The position numbers and the translations under genes were made by a program. Shown one piece after another: positions 24,461-33,054 of a DNA stretch of 37,172 bases. Location of the stretch: positions 1 to 37,172 of the forward strand of contig JAJZUR010000001.1 in assembly GCA_021848375.1 (NCBI GenBank), in the 5' to 3' direction. Each line of letters begins with the position of its first letter. Position 1 is the first letter of the stretch. The notes beneath the pieces are model-generated. The model was not told where the DNA came from. It searched no databases and worked only from the letters and a program-made list of their open reading frames with translations. Origin of the DNA: Pseudomonadota bacterium (GTDB lineage: Bacteria > Pseudomonadota > Gammaproteobacteria > UBA6186 > Azoamicaceae).

Positions 24461-25115
24461 CTGTGCAGAACACCTCACTAAACGGGTAACACTCGGATTA
24501 GAGTCAATCACCATTTTACAAGATGTTTCTCTAAATATCGACCAAGGCGAAAGTGTTGCTATTGTTGGCGTATCGGGTTCGGGAAAATCGACGTTATTAG
24601 GTTTGTTGGCAGGGCTTGATCTGCCGACTACCGGTTGTGTAATTTTTGAGGGTAAGGATTTGAATCAGTTAAATGAAGATAAGCGCGCAAAAATTCGCGC
24701 AAAACAGATAGGATTTGTTTTTCAAAGTTTTCATTTGTTATCGAATTTGACGGCATTGGAAAATGTCATGCTTCCTTTAGAAATCAATAATATGAAACAG
24801 GCTGAACAAAAAGCGAGTATGCTTTTAGAACAAGTGGGGTTAACAGATCGTTTCCATCATTATCCACGACAACTTTCGGGTGGAGAACAACAGCGTGTTG
24901 CGATTGCGAGAGCTTTTGCAACAGAGCCGCGCGTATTATTTGCCGATGAGCCGACTGGAAATCTCGATCAAGCAACCGCCGCCGTCATTATCGATTTATT
25001 ATTTGATTTAAATCAACGTCACCATACTGCTTTAGTGTGTGTTACCCATGATCCCATTTTGGGAGAACGCTGTCAGCGTGTACATCACTTGGCAGGCGGG
25101 CATTTAATAAAATGA
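24453..25115 (+). CDS. ybbA: ABC transporter ATPase YbbA (LolD/MacB-like)
   Basis: 220 aa from the ATG at 24453; upstream in-frame codons lie in tesA and are unlikely to be used. AGGAA about 10 nt upstream serves as ribosome site. Walker A GVSGSGKST, Q-loop FVFQSFHLLSNLTALENV, signature LSGGEQQR, Walker B VLFADEPTGNLD and H-loop VTHD are all intact and of the LolD/MacB type. It powers the FtsX-like permease YbbP, with which it overlaps by 4 nt (ATGA). The physiological substrate of YbbAP is not established from sequence; it belongs to the mechanotransmission group (type VII ABC). Confidence 0.92.
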   Translation: MLICAEHLTKRVTLGLESITILQDVSLNIDQGESVAIVGVSGSGKSTLLGLLAGLDLPTTGCVIFEGKDLNQLNEDKRAKIRAKQIGFVFQSFHLLSNLTALENVMLPLEINNMKQAEQKASMLLEQVGLTDRFHHYPRQLSGGEQQRVAIARAFATEPRVLFADEPTGNLDQATAAVIIDLLFDLNQRHHTALVCVTHDPILGERCQRVHHLAGGHLIK

Positions 25116-27574
25116 GATGGACGTTCTGGAAAAGCGGCGAACTACAATTAATGGCGTTTGCTATTTTTATCTCTGTTCTCTCGATGACTTCTATTGCGTT
25201 TGTGGTTCAAGCTTTACAAACCGGTCTTGAAGATAAGCGCGGCGCATTATTAGGAAGCGATCGTGCCATCATTTCACCCACACCACTGAACCCAGCACTC
25301 TCTGAAAAGGCCAAAAATCTTAATTTGAATGTCACAACGACCGTCAGCTTCTTGAGTATGTTAGTTCATGGCAACGATTTAGCGTTGGCCGATGTGTGCG
25401 CGGTAGAGAAGGGTTACCCCTTGCGCGGGCAATTACGCACCGCTTTGAATGTAAACATGCCGGATGAAATCACGAATGGGATCCCAGCACCCGGAACGTT
25501 GTGGTTAGATGCGCGTCTTTTTGCTTTGCTAAATATAAGCGCGGGAGACAATGTAACATTAGGAACAGCCAACTTTAAAGCGACACGCGTATTAACCAGC
25601 GAGCCGGATAGAACGGCAGAAGGCGTCAGTCTTGGGCCATGGGCATTGATGAATGAAGCCGATCTGTTGAAAACCGGCATTATTCAACCAGGGAGTAAAG
25701 TTACTTATAAATTATTAATCGCGGGCAGTGAAGATAAATTAAATCAATGGGAACCTTGGGTAAAATCACAATTATTACCAAGTCAGCAGTGGATGGATAC
25801 GCGTCACAGCCGCCCAATCGTTAATTTGGTGGTTGATCGGGTGAATCATTATTTAGGTTTGGTTTTTTTAATCAATATGAGTCTAGCAGGTATTGCCATT
25901 GCCATGGCTTTAAGACAATTTACACAAAGACAGTGGGATACAGTGGCCATATTACGTTGTTTTGGCGCGAGCGGATCGTGGATCTTATGGCACTATGGTT
26001 CTAGCTTGGTACTGCTCGGTCTCTTATTTGGCGGGCTTGGAATCTTAGCCGGTTATGGAGTTCAGGCCTATCTCATCCAAGCTTTTTTTAAAGATTGGTT
26101 GACCGTTGCAACGGGTCAAGCACTCGTTTTCCCATTACTGATTGGGCTTTTGACGGCATTGATTTTATTATTCGGGTTTGCGCTACCCCCTATTTTTGGT
26201 TTGCGCCAGATCTCACCGTTACGGGTTTTGCGCCGTGATATGCCAGCACCGGTATTGAATCAATACATCTCTTTTAGTATGGCAATTGCTGCCATTGTAG
26301 GCTTAATCATACTACAAACGCGCGATGTGGATTTGATGGGCCCGCTGATTGTATTAACGCTCATCGGATGTATGGTCATGTGGGGCGTTATTTATATTAT
26401 ATTGTGCGGGGTTTCACGGTCTGCGGGATTTTTTAGGGTTGCCTTCGCACTGAATCTGCGTAATATCGGACGCCGTGCAAAAGATAACACGTTGGCCGTT
26501 TTATCTTTTTCCCTAGTCTTGGGGTTATTGGCCAGCTTGTACTTGGTAAAAGGAGACTTATTAAAAACTTGGCAGGATGAGGTGCCTTTAGATGCGCCAA
26601 ATTATTTTGTATTAAACCTACCACCTTCGCAAATAACGGCTTTTCAAAAACTGCTACAGAATAATAAGATTGAAAGTTCCGTTTTGTATCCGATGATGGT
26701 CAGCCGCTTAATGGCGGTGAATAATGATCCCGTTGAAATGGTGAATGATCCTTTATCGCAAAAAAGAACTTTTAACCGTCTCTTAAATATTACCTGGACA
26801 GGGCAATTACCTCCGGATAATCAAATGTTGGTAGGGCAGTGGTTTACGGAAAAAAACCAGGGTGAGTTAGTGGTTTCAATTGAACAGGGGTTTGCCGATC
26901 GTTTAAAGATCAAAGAGGGGGATACGCTGACTTTACAGATAGATGAAAAAGTATTAACGCCTAGGATCATCAGTATTCGCAAGGTCAACTGGAATTCTTT
27001 TCATCCGAATTTTTTTGTGATCTTCCCGCCCGGGGTGATTGATAAACTGCCAAACATTTACATGACAAGCTTTTATTTAGCCAAGTCTGAAATAAATTTT
27101 TTAAAAATCTTAGTGCAGAATTTTCCGATGGTGAATATCATTGACATTCAAACGCTCATCTCTCAATTGCGATTTTTTATCCATGTCGTTGCCGACGCCA
27201 TACAATATTTGTGGCTTTTCACCATTTTGATCAGTTTCATTTTGCTTTTTGCAACCATTGCCGCCACCTTAACTCAACGCAAAGAAGAAGCGATTTTATT
27301 ACGCGCTTTAGGGGTTGGAAATCGACAATTGTTACAGATATTATTATCTGAATTTGCAGTATTAGGGTTTATTGCTGGCGCGATTGGGATCTGCAGTGCT
27401 AACATATTATTGTATTGGTTTGCGCCTAAATTTTTTAATTTACCATATCGTTTAGACAGTACGTTATTAGTGTTAATACCGCTTTTGGGGATGTTTTTGG
27501 TGGGACTTGGCGGCTGGCTAGGTACGAGACAGGTTTTTTTAACGCCGCCCTTGCATTTATTAAGAGAAGGTTAA
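25112..27574 (+). CDS. ybbP: FtsX-family ABC permease YbbP
   Basis: 820 aa. One N-terminal membrane helix (about residues 13-34) is followed by a large periplasmic domain, then two sets of FtsX-type helices around residues 250-440 and 700-815, with a second periplasmic domain between. Diagnostic stretches include FTQRQWDTVAILRCFGAS and LTQRKEEAILLRALGVGNRQLLQILLSEF, the two coupling regions. Length is close to E. coli YbbP (about 800 aa). With YbbA and the divergent TesA it likely works on envelope lipids or lipoproteins. It is followed after 6 nt by the hydrolase gene, which probably shares the operon. Confidence 0.9.
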   Translation: MRWTFWKSGELQLMAFAIFISVLSMTSIAFVVQALQTGLEDKRGALLGSDRAIISPTPLNPALSEKAKNLNLNVTTTVSFLSMLVHGNDLALADVCAVEKGYPLRGQLRTALNVNMPDEITNGIPAPGTLWLDARLFALLNISAGDNVTLGTANFKATRVLTSEPDRTAEGVSLGPWALMNEADLLKTGIIQPGSKVTYKLLIAGSEDKLNQWEPWVKSQLLPSQQWMDTRHSRPIVNLVVDRVNHYLGLVFLINMSLAGIAIAMALRQFTQRQWDTVAILRCFGASGSWILWHYGSSLVLLGLLFGGLGILAGYGVQAYLIQAFFKDWLTVATGQALVFPLLIGLLTALILLFGFALPPIFGLRQISPLRVLRRDMPAPVLNQYISFSMAIAAIVGLIILQTRDVDLMGPLIVLTLIGCMVMWGVIYIILCGVSRSAGFFRVAFALNLRNIGRRAKDNTLAVLSFSLVLGLLASLYLVKGDLLKTWQDEVPLDAPNYFVLNLPPSQITAFQKLLQNNKIESSVLYPMMVSRLMAVNNDPVEMVNDPLSQKRTFNRLLNITWTGQLPPDNQMLVGQWFTEKNQGELVVSIEQGFADRLKIKEGDTLTLQIDEKVLTPRIISIRKVNWNSFHPNFFVIFPPGVIDKLPNIYMTSFYLAKSEINFLKILVQNFPMVNIIDIQTLISQLRFFIHVVADAIQYLWLFTILISFILLFATIAATLTQRKEEAILLRALGVGNRQLLQILLSEFAVLGFIAGAIGICSANILLYWFAPKFFNLPYRLDSTLLVLIPLLGMFLVGLGGWLGTRQVFLTPPLHLLREG

Positions 27575-27580
27575 TAGTCA

Positions 27581-28321
27581 ATGAAAAAAATGTTGCGTAA
27601 AAAAGATGGCAGTGAAATTGCTTATCATAAAATCGATCGCACGAAGCCAGATCTGCCTGGGGTTGTATTTTTAGGCGGTTTTCACTCAGATATGAGCGGT
27701 TCGAAGGCATGTTATCTAGAAGCATGCTGTAAGCGTTGGGGAAATGCCTATGTGCGCTTCGATTATTTTGCGCATGGAGAAACACCAGGGGATTTTGCGC
27801 AAGGCACCATTGGCCGATGGTTAGATGATACTTTGGCAATTATAGATGAATTAACCGAAGGTCCACAAATTTTGGTCGGCTCTAGTATGGGCGGTTGGAT
27901 CATGCTATTGGCAACGCTGAAAAGGCTTGCTCGCGTTAAAGGGTTAGTCGGGATCGCTGCTGCACCCGATTTTTTGGATGATATTGAACGTTTATCAATC
28001 GATCAACATCAAGCGTTAGTCAAGCATGGGGTATGTTATATTCCAGCAGCAGAAGGCGATCCTTATCCCATCACAGAAAATTTAGTGACAGAAGGCAGAA
28101 ATCATCGGGTATTAACAGCCCCCATTGCTATTCATTGTCCTGTGCGCTTACTACATGGATTAGCCGATCCCGATGTGCCATGGCAAAAATCGATAGAGAT
28201 TTCTGAACTTATCCTCTCAGAGGATGTTATCGTGACGCTGATTAAAGATGGAGATCATCGATTATCCAATGACCAACAATTGAAGATCTTAGGCGATACG
28301 GTGTTTGGGCTTTTTAACTGA
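27581..28321 (+). CDS. Alpha/beta hydrolase, ABHD10-like
   Basis: 246 aa, no signal peptide, so cytoplasmic. It has the alpha/beta-hydrolase elbow GSSMGGW with nucleophile S102, probable acid D196 (HGLADPDVPW) and H226 (KDGDHRLS). LGGFHSDMSGSKA near residue 31 supplies the oxyanion loop, and RFDYFAHGETPGDF follows. The pattern is that of the bacterial relatives of ABHD10, which hydrolyse acyl thioesters or esters. The exact substrate is unknown. Its 3' end overlaps the convergent alkD-like gene by 33 nt. Confidence 0.82.
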   Translation: MKKMLRKKDGSEIAYHKIDRTKPDLPGVVFLGGFHSDMSGSKACYLEACCKRWGNAYVRFDYFAHGETPGDFAQGTIGRWLDDTLAIIDELTEGPQILVGSSMGGWIMLLATLKRLARVKGLVGIAAAPDFLDDIERLSIDQHQALVKHGVCYIPAAEGDPYPITENLVTEGRNHRVLTAPIAIHCPVRLLHGLADPDVPWQKSIEISELILSEDVIVTLIKDGDHRLSNDQQLKILGDTVFGLFN

Positions 28322-29002
28322 TCTTAAGTATTTTTTTCTTTCTTTTTCTGCAAATCGTTCAATGGCGTAGCGTAAAGTCGTTCTTGGCATCACAGGATGA
28401 TGGGTTTTTAGAAATGTTTTTAAGGCTTTTATATCCCGTTTGCCGACTTCACGCAGCATCCATCCAGTTGCTTTATGGATCAAATCTTCTTCATCTTTTA
28501 ATAATAATCCAGCTAATTTTAAAGTATCTTGGAGTTTATTCTTTCGAATAAACCACCACGTAGAAACGATTGCAATCCGGCGATCCCAAATATGATTCGA
28601 TTTTACGAGGGTATAAAGTATTTTTTTATCACGCCGCAGCAAATACTTGCCGACAATATAGGGGGCGCTATCATCTACGCCATCCCAATCTCGAATCGCT
28701 TTGCGGTTTTTGAGATAAAATTGATAGATCTTGCCTTGTTCTTTTTCATTCCCGTCTTCAAATTTTAAACGCAAAATGGCGTGCGCAAGGCTTCTTTCAT
28801 CACGAACTTTGGAGTGCATTAAAGTCCGCACTTCTTTTAAAGGGATGTCCCAAAATTCTTTGGCAATAATCCGAATAATGGGGGCAGGGATACCTAAAAA
28901 GATATCCGTTTTGCAATTTTTAAAAAAATTGCGATGAATAATAGCTTTTTGGGGATCACTGTGTTTTTTTAGTCTTTGTTGGATTAGACTTGATCGTGCC
29001 AT
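28289..29002 (-). CDS. DNA alkylation repair glycosylase, AlkD-like
   Basis: 237 aa, all helical with HEAT-like repeats. Residues diagnostic of AlkD are present: RDWDGVDDSAPYIVG (W106, D110 region, like NWDLVDSSA of AlkD) and KATGWMLREVGKRD with W181, an aromatic that lines the DNA-binding face. HIWDRRIAIVSTWW in between is also family-typical. These enzymes excise bulky or cationic alkylated bases without base flipping. ATG at 29002 with AGGAACC upstream. It follows the hipA/XRE pair by 17 nt and may be co-transcribed with it. It converges on and overlaps the hydrolase gene. Confidence 0.9.
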   Translation of the reverse strand: MARSSLIQQRLKKHSDPQKAIIHRNFFKNCKTDIFLGIPAPIIRIIAKEFWDIPLKEVRTLMHSKVRDERSLAHAILRLKFEDGNEKEQGKIYQFYLKNRKAIRDWDGVDDSAPYIVGKYLLRRDKKILYTLVKSNHIWDRRIAIVSTWWFIRKNKLQDTLKLAGLLLKDEEDLIHKATGWMLREVGKRDIKALKTFLKTHHPVMPRTTLRYAIERFAEKERKKYLRSVKKPKHRIA

Positions 29003-29019
29003 TGTCTTGGTTCCTATTT

Positions 29020-29511
29020 TTATGGTAAGGGTATTAAATCGCGAATTGTGATTAAAATTGAACCATCTTCTTTTTCCAAGCGATTGGCAACATATTTGCG
29101 TCGAGCTTCTTGTTCTATGGCTAAATGGTTTTTGGAAAAGACTTCATCAAGTGTTCTTTCGTCTTTATGATAATAATCTTCCAAGGCTTCCTCTGAAATT
29201 GCACAACGTATTTTTTTACCATTATCTTGGCCCCAAAAGGTAAAAATTCGGTGAGTAGCATCATAATATGCTTGTGCTTTTTTTTCATGGGAGAAGGTTA
29301 AATTTCTGTTGTCAAGCATTCCAAGTACCCCTAATATACTAAAGACGGTTGATATTTGAATATCTTTATCGCCACTTTCAAAACGCGAAAGTGTAGGAGT
29401 GCTGACATTCGCAATTCTCGCTAAATGCTGCTGAGTTAGCTTTTGCTTTTTCCGCCTTTGCTTTGCCTCTTCAACAATAACTGCCCAATTGAGTCGAAAC
29501 TGCCTTTCCAT
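29020..29511 (-). CDS. XRE-type regulator fused to a DUF1488-like domain, putative HipA antitoxin
   Basis: 163 aa, ATG at 29511 with GGAG 5 nt upstream, inside the 3' end of hipA. Residues 14-66 form a Cro/CI-type helix-turn-helix (KLTQQHLARIANVSTPTLSRFESG). Residues about 88-158 match the DUF1488 pattern by eye: IFTFWGQDNGKKIRCAISEEALEDYY, then IEQEARRKY and DGSILITIRDL. HipB antitoxins are usually about 70-110 aa and lack this domain. By position it should bind the operon operator and neutralise the HipA-like kinase. The overlap with hipA is 76 nt, so both proteins are probably made from one message. Confidence 0.78.
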   Translation of the reverse strand: MERQFRLNWAVIVEEAKQRRKKQKLTQQHLARIANVSTPTLSRFESGDKDIQISTVFSILGVLGMLDNRNLTFSHEKKAQAYYDATHRIFTFWGQDNGKKIRCAISEEALEDYYHKDERTLDEVFSKNHLAIEQEARRKYVANRLEKEDGSILITIRDLIPLP

Positions 29512-30683
29512 CGTTTCTCCATTATATCAATAAGCTTGTTGCGTAAAAATGGCACAGCAACTTCGCATTTGGAAATCGCTGTTAATGTTGCAGAGAAGTG
29601 CTTTTTTAGATCTTCTACAGCGCCTAAAATGGCGTTCTCATTTAAACCAAACCCATATCCCATTTCAATTAAATGTTTTGCTTTCAGCATGCCTATATCT
29701 AAGTCTACAGCGCCACCAACTTGTAAAGCAATCGTATGATATTCTTTGTAGCGTGCGGCGGCGACCAAATCATAAGCTGGTGTTAGACGTAAGCCATCAA
29801 GGGTATGGAACATTGCAAAATTTTTAAAATGAGCATCGGTATTACCGAGCAAAAAACAAGCCAAAATTCTTTTATAGAGACGTTCTGATTCAATAGCCGC
29901 GCATTCTGGGTTTGTATAAATAAAGTTCCCCATATTTTCATAAGAACCATTATATTTTTTTTCTGATGAATGACCTAAAAGTTGATTAAATTCCTCGAAA
30001 TGAATTCTTTTAATATTCCCTTTATCTGATGAAGTACGATCGAAACGTTTGACGATAAGCGCTGGTTCGTTGATAGATGCAATAGAACCAATTTCTAATT
30101 CAACACATTCGTCATTGGGAAGAATCTTTTTGATGGCGAGCGTTGTTAGATATTCTAGTTCAACTATATCTTGTAAATTACCAGATGCTAACTTGGCAAT
30201 ATGAGTGCTTAATTCATTACCATGCGCGGGTCTGAATTTATTTCCTTCCTTAACCACCATTAATTTTCGTTGGATCCCAGATAAAGAGGCGCGTCCTAAC
30301 AAAGCAGCCGTGGTGACATCATCCGCATGCGCTAAAGAAATGTGTTCACGTGGCTCAGGATCTCGTATGGAGACTGCGCCAATCAAATCATAACCAAATC
30401 CGAGAAGTAGAGCGAAACGGTTTGTGGAATCTACTTGTAAGGCGCGTGCTTGGGCTTTTTGAAACCATCCTTCAGCAACGAGGTTATCAAAGTAAGGGTG
30501 GAGTCCAGATTCAGCAATAAACGCCTTTTCACGTAAGGGAAGCGTATAAGAGATGGGGCACGGTGACGGGGAGTGCAGATAGGCGGGATCATAGGTAAAT
30601 ACATAACGCCCATTTGGCTCTTTTTGTAAAAGTCCCGCATAGGCATCTTGATAATAGACCCTACCCCAAAGCGCTGTTGCCAT
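29436..30683 (-). CDS. hipA: HipA-like serine/threonine kinase, putative toxin
   Basis: 415 aa, full length with an N-terminal HipA couple domain (1-105) and a kinase domain. Visible motifs: LSGIQRKL (S133-L141), the phosphorylatable loop; HIAKLAS (K164), the ATP-binding lysine; RFDR (213-216); the catalytic loop LLGNTDAHFKNFA (N281, D283, H285, K287, N288); and TPAYDL (D305), the metal-binding DFG equivalent. All catalytic residues are intact. HipA toxins phosphorylate tRNA synthetases or related targets and cause growth arrest. Here the toxin gene comes first and the antitoxin second, the reverse of E. coli hipBA. The upstream region is very A+T-rich with perfect palindromes. Confidence 0.9.
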   Translation of the reverse strand: MATALWGRVYYQDAYAGLLQKEPNGRYVFTYDPAYLHSPSPCPISYTLPLREKAFIAESGLHPYFDNLVAEGWFQKAQARALQVDSTNRFALLLGFGYDLIGAVSIRDPEPREHISLAHADDVTTAALLGRASLSGIQRKLMVVKEGNKFRPAHGNELSTHIAKLASGNLQDIVELEYLTTLAIKKILPNDECVELEIGSIASINEPALIVKRFDRTSSDKGNIKRIHFEEFNQLLGHSSEKKYNGSYENMGNFIYTNPECAAIESERLYKRILACFLLGNTDAHFKNFAMFHTLDGLRLTPAYDLVAAARYKEYHTIALQVGGAVDLDIGMLKAKHLIEMGYGFGLNENAILGAVEDLKKHFSATLTAISKCEVAVPFLRNKLIDIMEKRWKGSFDSIGQLLLKRQSKGGKSKS

Positions 30684-30756
30684 ACAGATACCTTAATATT
30701 CCCAGTTTGTTGGCTTATAATATTAACTATAGTTTATATTATAGTATATATCATAA

Positions 30757-30873
30757 ATTATATAAAATATAATTTATATAATCAATTAAAATAGGTATTA
30801 ATATAAAATATATTTTATAAAAAATGAAAATTTAATCAAATTATTAACTACCTTTTATAAATTTATATAAAAG
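30757..30873. promoter_or_regulatory. A+T-rich divergent control region with three perfect inverted repeats
   Basis: The 240 nt between hipA and the kinase gene at 30924 are far richer in A+T than the rest of the window. They hold three perfect inverted repeats: ATTATATAAA (30757-30766) with TTTATATAAT (30773-30782), spacer 6; the continuous palindrome TATAAAATATATTTTATA (30802-30819); and CTTTTATA (30852-30859) with TATAAAAG (30866-30873), spacer 6. They are candidate operators for the XRE protein, though biased composition makes chance palindromes likelier. Confidence 0.4.
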
Positions 30874-30923
30874 TCCAGTAACAACCCTTGGCTCCTAGTG
30901 CTGTGGGCTGTTACCCTAATCTC

Positions 30924-31829
30924 ATGAACCAAATGCAACTCTCACCAACGTTTATTTCGTTTATTCAGGCAGCTTATAAAGAGCAAGGCATTGTCTGGTT
31001 GCGGCAATTACCGACGCAATTGGAACGGCTTGCCAAGCGTTGGAATTTTCGATTACTAAAGACCGTTACGAATCTAACGTTCAGTTTTGTAGGGATTGTT
31101 GAGCTACAGGAGAATGGTGAGCGGGCGATACTGAAAGTGGTGCCGAAGGGTGGGCGGGTGATTGAGGAAGCGCATTGGCTGCAATGTGTAAAAAGTGGTG
31201 TGCCAATCGTTTTTCAAATGGATGAAGAAGAACCGGCGGTATTGATGGAATATTTGGAGCCCGGACATTCGCTCAAAAAATTGGTACAAACAGGATCGGA
31301 TGACAAAGCAACCCGGATCATTTGCCAAATGATTTTAGCATTGCAATCGCAACAACAAAAAACCTATCCGTTTAAACATCTTTCTGAATTAATAAAAGAT
31401 CTGGACCATTTAAAAGGACATATTGACAGCTCTATCTTATCAAAAGCCCAATCTTGGTTTCAGGATTTGACAATAGATCATTCAAACGATGTATTGCTGC
31501 ATGGTGACTTACATCATGAGAATATTCTGGCGCATCATGATGGATGGAAGGTTATTGACCCCCATGGTTATAGGGGGGATCCAGCCGCAGAAATAGGAGC
31601 GATGGTGCGTAATCCTTGGGACTGTTTTCCAACTGAACATTCGATGCCTAAAATCATTGAACGGCGCTTAAAAATATTAGCGGAAGAATTACCTTTTGAT
31701 CGCGAAAGAATGAAAGCATGGGCTTTTTGTATGGCTGTCTTGTCGGAGGCGTGGCATATACAAGATTTTGGGATTGATGCAAAAATTGATTTGGATATGA
31801 TTGCTGCGATTGAAAAGGTTAAACTGTAA
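30924..31829 (+). CDS. Aminoglycoside/hydroxyurea-type phosphotransferase (APH(6) family)
   Basis: 301 aa from the ATG at 30924; a longer frame begins at 30888 and a second ATG is at 30933, none with a good ribosome site. The kinase fold is seen in AILKVVP (ATP lysine), VLMEYLEPG (hinge), the catalytic loop LLHGDLHHENIL (D195) and the metal site VIDPHGYRGDPAAEIGAMVRNP (D212). The last motif is the signature of the APH(6)/hydroxyurea kinase family, which includes streptomycin 6-phosphotransferases. Chromosomal members often act on unknown small molecules, so resistance is only a possibility. It is divergent from hipA and precedes rnhA by 42 nt. Confidence 0.85.
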   Translation: MNQMQLSPTFISFIQAAYKEQGIVWLRQLPTQLERLAKRWNFRLLKTVTNLTFSFVGIVELQENGERAILKVVPKGGRVIEEAHWLQCVKSGVPIVFQMDEEEPAVLMEYLEPGHSLKKLVQTGSDDKATRIICQMILALQSQQQKTYPFKHLSELIKDLDHLKGHIDSSILSKAQSWFQDLTIDHSNDVLLHGDLHHENILAHHDGWKVIDPHGYRGDPAAEIGAMVRNPWDCFPTEHSMPKIIERRLKILAEELPFDRERMKAWAFCMAVLSEAWHIQDFGIDAKIDLDMIAAIEKVKL

Positions 31830-31871
31830 ATCTTTTGTGCCTGATGGTATAGTCTGCACGGAGGCTAAAGT

Positions 31872-32327
31872 GTGACTCATAAAACAACAGGCATTGAACT
31901 CTATGTCGATGGCGCATGCCGCGGAAATCCTGGCCCTGGCGGATGGGGCGTTTTGCTGCGTTACCAAGGGGTGGAAAAAGAATTGTCAGGTGGAGAACTA
32001 AATACGACCAATAATCGGATGGAATTAATGGCGGCTATTCAAGGATTAAATGCGCTTACCCGTCCCTGTCAGGTTGCTGTTTATACCGATTCTGAATATG
32101 TGCGAAAAGGCATTACCGAATGGATCCACGATTGGAAAAAAAAAGGATGGAAAAATGCCGCACGCCAACCAGTTAAAAATCAAGTCTTATGGGAACAATT
32201 AGCTGCGGCAACAGAACGTCATCAGATCGAATGGCATTGGGTAAAAGGGCATAGTTTCCATCCAGAAAATGATAGAGTGGATGCGTTAGCAAGAGAGGCA
32301 ATTGATAACTTACTCCGTTCTCCTTAA
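31872..32327 (+). CDS. rnhA: Ribonuclease HI
   Basis: 151 aa, GTG start at 31872 with GGAGG upstream. Catalytic residues correspond to E. coli RNase HI: D13, E51, D73 and D137, with H127 of the flexible loop (E. coli D10, E48, D70, D134, H124). The basic handle WIHDWKKKGWKNAARQPVKN is present. It degrades the RNA strand of RNA-DNA hybrids. It is next to dnaQ, the usual gammaproteobacterial neighbour, though here both genes run in the same direction with 22 nt between them. A possible -10 TATAGT lies at 31848-31853. Confidence 0.97.
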   Translation: MTHKTTGIELYVDGACRGNPGPGGWGVLLRYQGVEKELSGGELNTTNNRMELMAAIQGLNALTRPCQVAVYTDSEYVRKGITEWIHDWKKKGWKNAARQPVKNQVLWEQLAAATERHQIEWHWVKGHSFHPENDRVDALAREAIDNLLRSP

Positions 32328-32349
32328 TTGTTTATTGATAGAGAGTGAC

Positions 32350-33054
32350 ATGAGTCAAAAAACTGCAATACGGCAAGTAGTATTAGATACGGAAACCACA
32401 GGATTAGATCCCAGCAAAGGACATCGGTTAACGGAAATTGGTTGTATCGAGATGATCAATCGTCGTTTAACGGGTAAGCGCTTTCAAACATATATTAATC
32501 CGGAGCGAGAAATTGAACCAGGTGCTGCTGCTATTTCTGGTTTAACCAATGAATTTTTGTTAGACAAACCAAAATTTAGTGAAATCGTAGAAGAGTTTTT
32601 GACATTTATTCAAGTGCCGGGAACGGAACTTATTATTCACAATGCTCCGTTTGATTTGGGATTTCTTAATTATGAGTTGAATTTGGTCAGTCATCCTTGG
32701 CAGCCCATCGAAAATTATGTTGGGGTTATCGATACATTGCTGATGGCAAGACGCCTGCATCCTGGACAGCGAAATAATTTAGATGCCTTATGTGTTCGAT
32801 ATAATATTGATAACTCTGCTCGAGAATATCACGGCGCTATTTTAGATTCAGAATTATTAGCAAAAGTATATTTAGCAATGACCGCGGGGCAAACCATCAT
32901 GTCGCTTGGGACAGAACAAAAGCGTGATGAAGTCATAAAGGCTGATATTCCGTTTCAACCCGTAACTCGCACAAAACCTTTACGAATTATTCGGGCAAGT
33001 GATGAAGAGTGTAGATTGCATTTGGAAAAGATGGCAGAACTAGAGCGCAAATGA
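32350..33054 (+). CDS. dnaQ: DNA polymerase III epsilon subunit (proofreading exonuclease)
   Basis: 234 aa from the ATG at 32350 (GAGAG just upstream); an ATG-less extension to 32302 lies in rnhA. The DEDDh exonuclease motifs are intact: VLDTETTGLD (D13, E15), HNAPFD (D102) and HGAILDSE (H161, D166). The C-terminal tail (after about residue 185), which tethers the protein to the polymerase alpha subunit, is present. The 3' end overlaps that of nhaD by 15 nt in convergent orientation. Confidence 0.97.
   Translation: MSQKTAIRQVVLDTETTGLDPSKGHRLTEIGCIEMINRRLTGKRFQTYINPEREIEPGAAAISGLTNEFLLDKPKFSEIVEEFLTFIQVPGTELIIHNAPFDLGFLNYELNLVSHPWQPIENYVGVIDTLLMARRLHPGQRNNLDALCVRYNIDNSAREYHGAILDSELLAKVYLAMTAGQTIMSLGTEQKRDEVIKADIPFQPVTRTKPLRIIRASDEECRLHLEKMAELERK

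Noticed and set aside
24860..24868. Near-perfect DnaA box TTATCCACG
   Set aside because: It is inside ybbA just before the LSGGEQQR codons; no regulatory role is likely.
27435..27839. 134-codon minus-strand frame across ybbP and the hydrolase
   Set aside because: Antisense to two well-supported genes and without protein-like features.
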